DNA from: Alphaproteobacteria bacterium
GTDB taxonomy: Bacteria > Pseudomonadota > Alphaproteobacteria > Rickettsiales > JABCZZ01
DNA length: 27,271 nt
Assembly (NCBI GenBank): GCA_013289445.1
Contig: JABCZZ010000022.1
Location: 1-27,271 of the forward strand
Reading direction: 5' to 3'
Position numbers and translations under genes: made by a program. This document shows, piece by piece, positions 14,681-22,622 of this stretch. The first letter of the stretch is position 1. Each line of letters opens with the position of its first letter. Below the pieces are notes generated by a model. It was not told where the DNA came from and ran no database searches. It saw only the letters and a list, made by a program, of their open reading frames with translations.

Positions 14681-14852
14681 AAGATGTTCCTTATTTTAAT
14701 GAGTGGATACGACGGCCACGGAAATACCGCGGTCATTCTTGATAAGACTATGAAAGCGTTAAGTAAAGCACTTATTGAAAATAACCGGCGCAGACTATTG
14801 CCCCTCCGTGCGTATAACTTTTAGCGGGCAGGTGCTAACCGCCGCACGGCTT

Positions 14853-14891
14853 CCGCACTGCTTCGTCCTTCTCCCTTTCGCGGCAGTGCGG
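14853..14891. repeat. Inverted repeat upstream of the ECF operon
   Basis: CCGCACTGC (14853-14861) is repeated inverted as GCAGTGCGG (14883-14891), a perfect nine-base match with a 21-base pyrimidine-rich spacer. It ends 42 bases before the operon's first ATG. It could be a leader hairpin or an operator; no T-run follows. Confidence 0.5.
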
Positions 14892-14933
14892 ATGCTGAAA
14901 TAATATCAAGAAAATACAAATGATTGGGCGGAC

Positions 14934-15431
14934 ATGCGTACTTTATTTACTCCCACACGAACATTGCTTACGCCACTGCTGATCTTGTCATCTTTGATGG
15001 CAACGCCGGTCATGGCCACTAACGCTGCTGCGCCCGATGCGATTGTCTGCGCCGATGAGCATGCGGATAAAACGCTAGCCTCGCTGCCGCAACCCAAATG
15101 TCTGATTCTGCAAAAAACCTTCGAGCAGGCCCGTGCGCAAAACGCACCGCTGCGCGAAGAATCACATAGACTGAGCGAACAACTCGACACGCTGCTGCTT
15201 GCGCCGCAGTTTGACAGGAAAACCTATCTCGATAAGAGCGCAAAGCTGGGTACGCTGCGCGCCAAAATGAAGGCCACAGAGGATGACGCCTTCACTTCGG
15301 CAGCAGCACAATTTTCACAGGAGGAACGCAAGATACTGGTAAAATGGCGTGATTTGAGGCATCATCGCGAAGAATGGTCACATCGTGAATGGTCTCCGAC
15401 GCATGACAAAAGGCCCCAGCACCAGCCGTAA
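14934..15431 (+). CDS. Periplasmic metal-sensor-like protein (Spy/CnrX type), operon gene 1
   Basis: A 165-residue protein with a signal peptide (about residues 1-28, ending ATPVMA). The mature part is helical, with FDRKTYLDKSAKLGTLRAKM followed by AAAQFSQEERKILVKW. This arrangement of paired long helices is typical of the Spy/CpxP/CnrX heavy-metal resistance group (PF13801-like). A His-rich C-terminus (HHREEWSHREWSPTHDKRPQHQ) is an additional possible metal site. It would sense metal or misfolded proteins in the periplasm. Its 3' end overlaps the sigma factor start by about 29 bases, so the two are translationally coupled. Confidence 0.65.
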   Translation: MRTLFTPTRTLLTPLLILSSLMATPVMATNAAAPDAIVCADEHADKTLASLPQPKCLILQKTFEQARAQNAPLREESHRLSEQLDTLLLAPQFDRKTYLDKSAKLGTLRAKMKATEDDAFTSAAAQFSQEERKILVKWRDLRHHREEWSHREWSPTHDKRPQHQP

Positions 15432-16044
15432 ACAAGGCAGCTCTGCTCAGGTTCTGCAGATGTTCGTGCCGCAGTCCGGCAAAGAGCATCCACCTGAAGA
15501 CGCTGACGTCTTGTTGCTGGAGCGCATTGCAGAAGGTGAACACGCTGCCTTTGCAACACTGGTGCACCGCCATAGCATGCGCTTCTTTCGTGTCGCCTAC
15601 CGGTTCGTGCAGGTTAAAACAGATGCAGAGGATATCGTGCAGGATGCATTTTTAAAACTCTGGGAACGCCCTTTTATCTGGCAGGCAGGCCGAAATGCCG
15701 CCTTTACTACGTGGTTCTACCGCATCGTCGTCAATCTCTGTCTTGATCATACCAAGAAAAAATGTCCGCTTGCCCTTATCGACGATCACTGGGTGCCCGA
15801 CGAGCGCGAGATGCAGGATGAAGTGCTGCTGATACGCGAAAAAGAACAATTGCTTGAGACACAGATATCGCATCTGCCCGAACGCCAGCGCACTGCGCTT
15901 AACCTGTGTTTTTACGAAGGCCTTTCCAATCAGCAAGCGGCCACCGTTATGGGCTTGCGGCTGAAGGCCCTGCAGGCCCTGCTGATGCGGGCAAAAACAA
16001 CGCTGAAAGATCGGCTCAGATTTATGCTGGAGGACACGCCATGA
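15403..16044 (+). CDS. ECF-type RNA polymerase sigma factor
   Basis: About 213 residues. Region 2 is seen in FATLVHRHSMRFFRVAYRFV and TDAEDIVQDAFLKLWE (about 60-95), and region 4 in LPERQRTALNLCFYEGLSNQ followed by QAATVMGL (about 155-185), the DNA-reading helix-turn-helix. There is no region 1.1 or 3, as expected for ECF sigma factors. The start is uncertain: ATG at 15403 overlaps the preceding gene, and a second ATG at 15460 would give a shorter protein that still keeps region 2; neither has a strong ribosome binding site. It is followed by a membrane protein that is probably its anti-sigma factor. Confidence 0.85.
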   Translation: MTKGPSTSRKQGSSAQVLQMFVPQSGKEHPPEDADVLLLERIAEGEHAAFATLVHRHSMRFFRVAYRFVQVKTDAEDIVQDAFLKLWERPFIWQAGRNAAFTTWFYRIVVNLCLDHTKKKCPLALIDDHWVPDEREMQDEVLLIREKEQLLETQISHLPERQRTALNLCFYEGLSNQQAATVMGLRLKALQALLMRAKTTLKDRLRFMLEDTP

Positions 16045-16454
16045 CATTCGATGAAACCACTATCCGCACTTACCTTGCCTGGTACGGCGCCGATATTGCC
16101 GCATGGCCGGAGGAATTAAAACACACGGGACGCGCAGCCCAGCAGCGCCCGGAACTCGCGCCGCTTTTCGCCCATGAAAAACGCTTTGAGAATTTTCTGT
16201 CTGCACGCCGCCTTGCGCCTGCAGCATCACAACTTGCCGAGCGCATTATCAGCGCGTCGCTGAGTAAAGCGCGCAGCGATGTCCTGCCCTGGCATCCCAT
16301 TGCCGCCATCGCGCAAATGCTTCGCCCATCGGCACTGGTCGCGATGCTGGTGCTGGGATTCGCTATCGGGTTTGGCGCCCTTGCGCCCGCACCGCAAACC
16401 GAGCCGCAATTATCGCAGCAATCACTGCCCGACGATGAAGGAGCCATGTTATGA
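16041..16454 (+). CDS. Putative membrane anti-sigma factor
   Basis: A 137-residue protein with GGAGG seven bases before the ATG and a four-base overlap with the sigma factor. The N-terminal 90 residues are cytoplasmic and helical. One transmembrane helix (about 95-112, SALVAMLVLGFAIGFGAL) is followed by a short periplasmic tail rich in Pro and Gln. This layout, immediately after an ECF sigma gene, is that of anti-sigma factors, but no ZAS zinc motif (HxxxCxxC) is visible. Its stop overlaps the start of the following gene by four bases (ATGA). Confidence 0.65.
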   Translation: MTFDETTIRTYLAWYGADIAAWPEELKHTGRAAQQRPELAPLFAHEKRFENFLSARRLAPAASQLAERIISASLSKARSDVLPWHPIAAIAQMLRPSALVAMLVLGFAIGFGALAPAPQTEPQLSQQSLPDDEGAML

Positions 16455-16927
16455 GCAAGCACTTAAAAACATTATGCATGGTGTCCATTGCACTCAATGC
16501 GATGCTTTTTGGCATCGTACTGGGCGAAGTTTCCTACTATTTCACCGGCTATTATATTACCCAGGGCATCCTGCATTCCGGCCCCGAGATCTGCGCACCT
16601 AAATCACCCGAAACATTGCTGCCGGATGCCAAACGCACATTACTCAACAGCACGCTCACGCCGGCATTCGAGCAAACACAAAAACTGCGCGTGCAGATTG
16701 ATGCTGCAAAACGTGAAGCGCTGCGCATCCTTCAGGCCGAGCCTTTTGATGAGAAAGCATATCGTGCGCAGATTCAGCACATTCTCGACCTGCATGCCAA
16801 AAACAAGCATGACGTCACCGATGCGGTGGTAAAAGTCGCCAAGCAATTTACGCCCAAAGAACGCGCCATTCTTGCTGATATCGTGATGGCATCGGGCACC
16901 ACCGGGCAAACAGTGCGGGCCAAATAG
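16451..16927 (+). CDS. Membrane-anchored periplasmic metal-sensor-like protein, operon gene 4
   Basis: A 158-residue protein with an N-terminal membrane anchor (about residues 7-28, TLCMVSIALNAMLFGIVLG) and a helical periplasmic domain. The segment AFEQTQKLRVQIDAAKREAL, then FDEKAYRAQIQHILDLHAKN and FTPKERAILADIV, matches the helix-hairpin pattern of CnrX/Spy-like heavy-metal sensors (PF13801-like). It is translationally coupled to the putative anti-sigma gene by an ATGA overlap. In CnrYXH systems the membrane sensor passes a metal signal to the anti-sigma factor; the gene order here suits that role. A second sensor-like protein starts the operon. Confidence 0.7.
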   Translation: MSKHLKTLCMVSIALNAMLFGIVLGEVSYYFTGYYITQGILHSGPEICAPKSPETLLPDAKRTLLNSTLTPAFEQTQKLRVQIDAAKREALRILQAEPFDEKAYRAQIQHILDLHAKNKHDVTDAVVKVAKQFTPKERAILADIVMASGTTGQTVRAK

Positions 16928-16932
16928 AAGCG

Positions 16933-17853
16933 TTACGCGAGTTTCTTTCCTACCAGTTTCTCCAGCGTGAACAGCGGCGACGTCGCCGGGTCATATTGCG
17001 CAAACGGCGGTAACATGAAAGTCTGCTCAAGCATGTGCTGGCCAGACATCGCCGCATGCGACACCTGATCGGAAAATACAATCCAGCTTGTGCCCGGCGT
17101 GAAATTCAGCGTCGAGAAAGCAATCTTGTGCTGATATGCATCGTCATATTTCATCGCATCATGCAGGCGCAGCATGTAATGATCGTAGGGCGTGCGCCGG
17201 GTTTTAGTGATATGCAGCAATTTCAGCAGCGCGGCACTCCCCGGCAGCGGTGCGGAAATCTTGGGTAGAAAATGCGCGGCGGCGTCTCTAAAAGGTTCGC
17301 CCGCGCGCCACACGCGGTTACGCCCGCCCGGATGAATATTGGTAAACACGCGCAGCAGGCGCAGGCCACCATTGGGACGCGATGGGAATGCATCGATATG
17401 CAGCAGGCGATCATCATGGCGCTTGCTTTGCACGCGCCCTTCCGCTTCCACCGGCCTAAAGCTGGTATTGCCAACAATCAGATGCGGGGCATAGCGTGGA
17501 AATAGGCGCGTAACAAGGCTTTGTGCCGATTCTGCATAACGCCGTATCATTGCCGCAAGCGGCGGACTCTCTTCGTCTTTTCCGCTATGACCCCACAAAC
17601 GTCCCGTAGCAAGAGAGAACTTTACGCTCTTGGTGTCACCACTGGCTGTCTGCGGTGCGAGATAGTGTTTTTCATGCTGCAAGAGCGCAAAGGGAAGTGC
17701 GAGCGTAAGTATTTTTCCCGACTCAATCGCATGCGCTGCGGCATCCTGATCCGCCTTCGCCACTTCGGGACGCCAGCTACCAAGGGCCATCGCGACACTT
17801 GCTTGCTCAACAATCCCGTTAGATTGCGCGGGTAATACAGCACTCATGGGCAT
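16933..17853 (-). CDS. Kdo hydroxylase family protein (Fe(II)/2-oxoglutarate-type)
   Basis: A 306-residue protein of the Kdo_hydroxy family (PF11004), which in other bacteria adds a 3-hydroxyl to the Kdo sugar of lipopolysaccharide. The segment HDDRLLHIDAFPSRPNGG holds the HxD metal motif (His152, Asp154), followed by LRLLRVFTNIHPGGRNRVWR, a strongly conserved stretch of the family. The C-terminal His needed for metal binding may be in the HAAMSGQHMLEQTF segment. AGGA lies four bases before the ATG. It starts six bases after the argF stop, so it is probably cotranscribed with argD-argF. The lipid A or Kdo substrate is inferred from the family. Confidence 0.8.
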   Translation of the reverse strand: MPMSAVLPAQSNGIVEQASVAMALGSWRPEVAKADQDAAAHAIESGKILTLALPFALLQHEKHYLAPQTASGDTKSVKFSLATGRLWGHSGKDEESPPLAAMIRRYAESAQSLVTRLFPRYAPHLIVGNTSFRPVEAEGRVQSKRHDDRLLHIDAFPSRPNGGLRLLRVFTNIHPGGRNRVWRAGEPFRDAAAHFLPKISAPLPGSAALLKLLHITKTRRTPYDHYMLRLHDAMKYDDAYQHKIAFSTLNFTPGTSWIVFSDQVSHAAMSGQHMLEQTFMLPPFAQYDPATSPLFTLEKLVGKKLA

Positions 17854-17859
17854 CGCTTC

Positions 17860-18768
17860 CTACATTTTTCCCAAGCACCAGAGCAAAATAGCTTTCTGCA
17901 CATGCAGGCGGTTTTCGGCTTCGTCCCACACCACGGACTGCGGCCCGTCGATGACACCGGCCGTCACTTCTTCGCCGCGGTGTGCAGGCAGGCAATGCAT
18001 GAACACCGCTTTGCCATCCGCATGCTTCATCAGCGCTTCATTCACCTGGTATGGCAGCAACGGTTTGATGCGATCTTCGCCATCCGAGCATCCCATCGAT
18101 ACCCACGTATCGGTGACGACCAAATGGGCGCCCTCTACCGCTCTTTTGGGATCATGTTCGATGCTGACCTTGGCTTTGCGTTCTTTGGCCCATGCCAGCG
18201 TATCCGCATCCGGCATGCGTTCCTTCGGGCAGGCGATGGACAGTGTAAAATCAAAGCGTGAAGCGGCCGAAATGAAAGAATTGCACACGTTATTGCCATC
18301 CCCTACCCAGGTCACTTTGCGACCGGCGATGGGCCCGCGATGTTCTTCGTAGGTCATGATGTCAGCCATGATCTGGCAGGGATGGGAAAAATCCGTCAGC
18401 CCGTTGATCACCGGCACGCTCGCATGTTTGGCAAGTTCGGTGAGCATGTCATGGCTGTGGCAGCGCAGCATGATGACATCGACATAACGCGAGAGCACCT
18501 TGGCGGTATCAGCGATGGTCTCGCCCCTGCCCAGCTGCATGTCCTTGCCGCTGAGATAGAGCGGGTAGCCACCCAGTTCGTTCATGCCGACTTCAAACGA
18601 TACACGTGTGCGCGTCGAGTTCTTTTCGAAAATCATCGCAAGTTTCTTGCCGGCAAGCGCCGTGCTCAGCGTGCCGTGGCTGCGGTCGCGCTTGAGTGCG
18701 ACCGCGCGATCAAGCAGTGCGCGCAGCGCCGAATCCTCCACCTGCATGAGATCAAGAAAATGCTTCAT
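17860..18768 (-). CDS. argF: Ornithine carbamoyltransferase
   Basis: A 302-residue cytoplasmic enzyme that makes citrulline from ornithine and carbamoyl phosphate in arginine biosynthesis. The carbamoyl phosphate motif STRTR is present near residue 50 ([14 protein letters not shown]). HCLPAHRG begins at residue 258 and carries the catalytic Cys. Length is normal for the family. Upstream, nine bases separate it from the argD stop; downstream it is followed by the Kdo hydroxylase after six bases. This argD-argF order is common in alphaproteobacteria. Confidence 0.97.
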   Translation of the reverse strand: MKHFLDLMQVEDSALRALLDRAVALKRDRSHGTLSTALAGKKLAMIFEKNSTRTRVSFEVGMNELGGYPLYLSGKDMQLGRGETIADTAKVLSRYVDVIMLRCHSHDMLTELAKHASVPVINGLTDFSHPCQIMADIMTYEEHRGPIAGRKVTWVGDGNNVCNSFISAASRFDFTLSIACPKERMPDADTLAWAKERKAKVSIEHDPKRAVEGAHLVVTDTWVSMGCSDGEDRIKPLLPYQVNEALMKHADGKAVFMHCLPAHRGEEVTAGVIDGPQSVVWDEAENRLHVQKAILLWCLGKM

Positions 18769-18776
18769 ACCTGTCC

Positions 18777-19961
18777 TTATACCATGTTGCGGCAGATTTG
18801 CCGCAGGATTGTAACGGCTTCCAGCACATGCGTTTTATCGATAATCAGCGGCGGCAGCAGGCGTATGACATTGTCTGCAGTCGTAGCAACCGTTAAAAGC
18901 CCGCCTTCGCGCAATTGGTTCACCACTTCCTGCGAAGGCACCTTCATCCGGATGCCCAGCATGAGCCCCAGGCCACGCACTTCCTCAATGAGGTCAGGAA
19001 AATCCTGCGCCGCATGCTGAAGCTCGCTTTTAAGCAATGCGCCTGATTGCACCACACGCTGCATGAAGCCGTCTTCAAGCACGATATCGAGCACAGCGTT
19101 GCCCACTGCGGTGGCCAGTGGATTACCGCCGTAGGTGCCGCCATGGGTGCCCGTCGTCATGGCGCTGGCTGCATGTTCGGTAGCGAGGCAAGCACCGAGC
19201 GGAAAGCCGCTGCCAATCCCTTTGGCCAGGGCACAGATATCAGGCGTAATGCCATGCGGCTCGTAAGAGAACAGCGTCCCCGTGCGCCCGAAGCCGCATT
19301 GCACTTCGTCCAGAAATAGCAGTAAACCATGTTCATTGGCCAGCGTGCGCACGCCGCGCAGATAGTCGGTGCTATGCTCGCGAACGCCGCCTTCCCCCTG
19401 CACGGTTTCGAGCAATATGCCGCCGGTGTCAGGGCCAATGGCCGCGCGCATGGCGGCAAGGTCACCAAAGGCCACCTGATCGAATCCGTCGAGGAGCGGG
19501 CCGTAGCCTTCTGTCGCGCGCGTGCTTTTGCCGGCCGAAATACAGGCGAGTGTGCGCCCGTGAAACGAACCTTCGATCGTGATGATGCGCGGGCGCGGCT
19601 TGCCCTTGGCGGCATGATGTTTGCGCACGATCTTGATGCCGCATTCGACCGCTTCGGCGCCGGAATTGGTAAAGAACACCGTATCGGCGAAACTATGTTC
19701 GACGAGGCGTTCGGCAAGGCGCGCAAGGCCTGCCGTCTGATACAGATTGGAGCAATGCCAGAGCACACGCGCCTGCGCGCTGAGCGCATCGACTAAATGC
19801 GGATGGCAGTGGCCCAGCGAATTGACGGCGATGCCGGCAGCAAAATCAAGATAGCGCTTGCCGTTGTCGTCGATCAGGTACACGCCTTCGCCGCGCGCCA
19901 TGGTAACGGGCGCACGGTTATAGACGGGCATAACGGGCGATATCTTATTGCGTCTGACCAC
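18777..19961 (-). CDS. argD: Acetylornithine aminotransferase
   Basis: A pyridoxal-phosphate aminotransferase of about 394 residues, converting N-acetylglutamate semialdehyde to N-acetylornithine in arginine biosynthesis. Motifs: TNSGAEAVE (cofactor phosphate), [23 protein letters not shown], and [13 protein letters not shown] with the Schiff-base lysine (Lys247 from this start). The usual EPxQGEGG segment reads ETVQGEGG, a small deviation. GTG at 19961 was chosen because AGGA lies seven bases before it; a TTG at 19979 would add six residues. It is the first gene of the argD-argF-Kdo hydroxylase run. Confidence 0.95.
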   Translation of the reverse strand: MVRRNKISPVMPVYNRAPVTMARGEGVYLIDDNGKRYLDFAAGIAVNSLGHCHPHLVDALSAQARVLWHCSNLYQTAGLARLAERLVEHSFADTVFFTNSGAEAVECGIKIVRKHHAAKGKPRPRIITIEGSFHGRTLACISAGKSTRATEGYGPLLDGFDQVAFGDLAAMRAAIGPDTGGILLETVQGEGGVREHSTDYLRGVRTLANEHGLLLFLDEVQCGFGRTGTLFSYEPHGITPDICALAKGIGSGFPLGACLATEHAASAMTTGTHGGTYGGNPLATAVGNAVLDIVLEDGFMQRVVQSGALLKSELQHAAQDFPDLIEEVRGLGLMLGIRMKVPSQEVVNQLREGGLLTVATTADNVIRLLPPLIIDKTHVLEAVTILRQICRNMV

Positions 19962-20033
19962 GGACAATCCTGCCAGCAAAAAGCGGGAATTATCATGGGT
20001 TCTACGAGGCTTGTCAATCCCGCAGGCAGCGAG

Positions 20034-20495
20034 TTATTCCGGTTTTGACGGCTTCCACTGGCTGGCGCGTTTCCTGCCTTCGAGAATCTGCTGCTCGGTC
20101 ATCGCCCAGGAGACGTCGTTGCGCAGCTCATAGGCATGCTCGTTACCATGATCGACCGCGAGCTGGAACCACATATATGAGAGCACCTTATCCATGGGCA
20201 CACCGCTGCCGCCACGGTAGATGAAGCCCATCGCGACCATGGCGTCTGAATTGCCCTGATTGGCGGATTTTTCGTACCATTCTCTGGCAGCCGTGTCGTC
20301 CTGCGGCACGCCTTCGCCTTTGCGGTAGTCTTCGGCCAACTGGAACTGGGCATCGGCATCGCCGTTGGTAGCCTTATCACGCAACTCGGCAATCTCATCG
20401 CTGTCGGGAATCACCTCTTCCGCCGCGAAAGCTGCGGGTGTGTAATGCAGCACCCCTATCACCAGACCCAGGATGATTAGTTGTTTGTTCAGCAT
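20034..20495 (-). CDS. Secreted Sel1-repeat protein
   Basis: A 153-residue protein starting MLNKQLIILGLVIGVLH, with a signal peptide ending near AAFAAEE. GGGAG lies six bases before the ATG at 20495; the longer frame to 20582 overlaps the ABC permease gene and lacks a ribosome site. At least two Sel1-like repeats are seen: GDADAQFQLAEDYRKGEGVP and GNSDAMVAMGFIYRGGSGVP, with a third, weaker unit DHGNEHAYELRND. Such solenoids bind partner proteins in the periplasm or outside. The partner is unknown. Confidence 0.85.
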   Translation of the reverse strand: MLNKQLIILGLVIGVLHYTPAAFAAEEVIPDSDEIAELRDKATNGDADAQFQLAEDYRKGEGVPQDDTAAREWYEKSANQGNSDAMVAMGFIYRGGSGVPMDKVLSYMWFQLAVDHGNEHAYELRNDVSWAMTEQQILEGRKRASQWKPSKPE

Positions 20496-20521
20496 TGCTT
20501 TTCTCCCTTTTGCAAAATGTC

Positions 20522-21289
20522 TTATGTCTTGAGCCTGTACCCTCGTGTGATGAGTTCCTGGGCAAGCCCCCATAAAATGCAATTCGTCACTATCAGCACC
20601 GTCATGCCGGTTTGAATGTTGCCATCTGCCTGATCGGTGAGTGCATAACGGAATCCATCGATCATATAAAAGAACGGATTAAAATGGCATATATTATAAA
20701 GGAAACCCGGCAGGCGTTGGATAGAATAGAATGTGCCGGAAAGAAACGACAGTGGCGTAATGATATAATTGGTGATGGCCGAAAGCTGATCGAAGGATTG
20801 CGACCAGATGCCCGTGAGCAGCCCCAGCAGCGCCAACATGAGACTCGCCGCCATGATGAAGAATATCGCCGCGCCCCAGTGATAGACCGTGAAAGGCACA
20901 AAAATATACACCGACAGGGACACTACGAGACCTACCAGCGCGCCACGCGTTACACCGCCCATGACCAGGCTGAAAGTGATCTCGGTGCCGGTGAAGGGCG
21001 GCATGAGCAGATCGATGATCACGCCCTGAATCTTGGAGAGCATCAGCGACGAAGAGGTATTGGCGAACGCGTTCTGCACCACTGCCATCATGATGAGGCC
21101 GGGTGCGATAAAATTGCGGTACGGCACGCCATTGACCAGATTGCCCGACTGACCGGAAAGCGACAGGGTAAGAATCGCAAGGAACAGCAACGTCGTGATC
21201 ACCGGCGCAAGCAGCGTCTGGTTCATCACCTTGAGGAATCGCCATACCTCACGTTTGTACAGCGTGTATACGCCAAGCCAGTTGATCAT
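20522..21289 (-). CDS. ABC-2 type transporter permease
   Basis: A 255-residue inner-membrane protein with about six hydrophobic helices, starting MINWLGVYTLYKREVWRFLK. It matches the NodJ/YadH group of ABC-2 permeases: APGLIMMAVVQNAFANTSSS is the conserved loop and helix, and near the C-terminus ITPLSFLSGTFYSIQRLPG and NPFFYMIDGFRYA are typical. These permeases work with a separate ATPase, which is not in this window, to export lipids, glycans or drugs. It follows tatB on the same strand, where many alphaproteobacteria have tatC. Confidence 0.9.
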   Translation of the reverse strand: MINWLGVYTLYKREVWRFLKVMNQTLLAPVITTLLFLAILTLSLSGQSGNLVNGVPYRNFIAPGLIMMAVVQNAFANTSSSLMLSKIQGVIIDLLMPPFTGTEITFSLVMGGVTRGALVGLVVSLSVYIFVPFTVYHWGAAIFFIMAASLMLALLGLLTGIWSQSFDQLSAITNYIITPLSFLSGTFYSIQRLPGFLYNICHFNPFFYMIDGFRYALTDQADGNIQTGMTVLIVTNCILWGLAQELITRGYRLKT

Positions 21290-21367
21290 GCCCCCTGTTT
21301 TATCACAAACGCAGAGCGATGCACAAGCGAGCGGTCCGCATCATGTTGCAATGCAGCGAAAAAAATA

Positions 21368-21691
21368 TCACGATTTTTCATCAGGGGGCGTGACTTTTAC
21401 CTCACGCGTTCCAATAAAATCGGAAATGTCATAGGTGGGATGAAAGTTGCCGTCCTCGCCTTTGATGTAGCGTATCTCTTCCTGCGTCTTGCGGATTTCC
21501 TCATGCACTTCGCCAAGGGAATGATCTGCGATAGCGCTTTTGAAGCCGGCGCGAAAATCATCCGCGATGCTTTTGAACTGGCCAAACCATTTACCCACCG
21601 CGCGCATCACCTTGGGCAGGTCTTTGGGGCCCACCACCACGAGCGCCACCAGCACCACGAGCGCCAGTTCGCCAAACGAAAAATCAAGCAT
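21368..21691 (-). CDS. tatB: Sec-independent protein translocase subunit TatB
   Basis: A 107-residue Tat component. It starts MLDFSFGELALVVLVALVVV with one N-terminal membrane helix, then GPKDLPKVMRAVGKW, the conserved TatB amphipathic helix, and a long charged helical region. ATG at 21691 was chosen because it places this motif at the N-terminus; it overlaps the end of tatA by eight bases, so the two are translationally coupled. TatB binds twin-arginine signals with TatC. TatC is not found next to it in this window. Confidence 0.92.
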   Translation of the reverse strand: MLDFSFGELALVVLVALVVVGPKDLPKVMRAVGKWFGQFKSIADDFRAGFKSAIADHSLGEVHEEIRKTQEEIRYIKGEDGNFHPTYDISDFIGTREVKVTPPDEKS

Positions 21692-21881
21692 TCTTGTCTT
21701 TGTTGCTGTCGGCCGCTTGCTTGGGGTCGGCAGGCTTTTTATCATCATCGCCCTTTAAGCCGTCTTTGAGCGAGCGGATACCCTTGCCGAGTTCGCCCAT
21801 GACGCCCGGCAGCTTGCCTGCGCCAAAAATGACGAGCACGAGAATGAGGATAAGCAGAATCTTGGTTACGCTGAGTTCCAT
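21684..21881 (-). CDS. tatA: Sec-independent protein translocase subunit TatA
   Basis: A 65-residue protein with an N-terminal membrane helix (about residues 5-18) followed by FGAGKLP (Phe19 to Pro25), the hallmark of TatA, then an amphipathic helix and a very charged, Lys/Asp-rich tail. TatA forms the protein-conducting part of the twin-arginine export system for folded proteins. Candidate substrates in this window include the Tat-signal protein at 2950. Confidence 0.95.
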   Translation of the reverse strand: MELSVTKILLILILVLVIFGAGKLPGVMGELGKGIRSLKDGLKGDDDKKPADPKQAADSNKDKNA

Positions 21882-21953
21882 AGGTCAAATCTCCGTAAGA
21901 AGCCGAAACCTAGCATAACCAGCGCCAGATTCAAACCCTATCCGGCCTGACCC

Positions 21954-22622
21954 TCAGCTATTACCGATGAAAGCGGCATGCAGCACCAGGTCGCGCACCA
22001 CATCGGCGGGCACGGCAATGAGATAATAAGCCAGGTGAAGGTCCAGATGCAGCAGACGCGGCACTAAAAACAACAGGAACACGATGAAAATGCCCGTGCG
22101 CTCGGTTTTAGCGTGGATGCGCGCCAGCTGCTCAGGCAGCAGGGCATTGAGCACGCGTCCGCCATCAAGCGGCATCAGCGGCAGCATATTGAAGACGGCG
22201 AGCACCACATTGACCGTTATCGATATATAAAGGCTTTGAAACAAAAACGGCGCCTGCTCCGGCGTAACGAATGCATCCAGATGCAGCAGCAGCGCACTGA
22301 TGAACGCGAGCACCAGGTTTGTCGCCGGCCCGGCAAGCGCGACCAGCAGCGAATCGCGCCGCGGGTGGCGCAGATTGCGGAAGTTGACCGGCACCGGCTT
22401 GGCATAGCCAAAGAGCATGGGCGAGCCGGCAAGAATCAGGCCGCCGGGAATAAGCAACGTGCCGACGGGATCGATATGGCGCAGCGGATTGAGCGTTACC
22501 CTGCGTTTTTTCTTGGCAGTGTCATCGCCCAGCCATGAAGCGACGAAACCATGCGCCGCCTCATGCAGCGTGATGGCAAGCAGCAGCGGCAGGATACATA
22601 GTTTTATGGTTGAAAAATCCAT
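21954..22622 (-). CDS. Site-2 protease family (M50) membrane protein
   Basis: A 222-residue polytopic membrane protein of the M50 intramembrane metalloprotease family, small-type like Rv0359/YwhC. Zinc motif HEAAH is at residues 20-24, and the second ligand is in NMLPLMPLDGG (Asp153). Several further hydrophobic helices are present. No PDZ domain is seen. Its start overlaps the nagZ stop (TAATG), so it is translationally coupled to nagZ. In many alphaproteobacteria this spot after nagZ is held by scpA-scpB, which are not seen here. The substrate is unknown. Confidence 0.88.
   Translation of the reverse strand: MDFSTIKLCILPLLLAITLHEAAHGFVASWLGDDTAKKKRRVTLNPLRHIDPVGTLLIPGGLILAGSPMLFGYAKPVPVNFRNLRHPRRDSLLVALAGPATNLVLAFISALLLHLDAFVTPEQAPFLFQSLYISITVNVVLAVFNMLPLMPLDGGRVLNALLPEQLARIHAKTERTGIFIVFLLFLVPRLLHLDLHLAYYLIAVPADVVRDLVLHAAFIGNS

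Noticed and set aside
14408..14824. Plus-strand frame of 138 codons with hydrophobic segments
   Set aside because: It is the antisense of the His/Asp-rich gene; His/Asp codons read in reverse give Ile/Val/Met runs that imitate membrane helices.
20612..21769. Plus-strand frame of 385 codons opposite the ABC permease and tat genes
   Set aside because: Runs antisense through three well supported genes and has a composition (His, Arg, Gln rich) typical of shadow frames.
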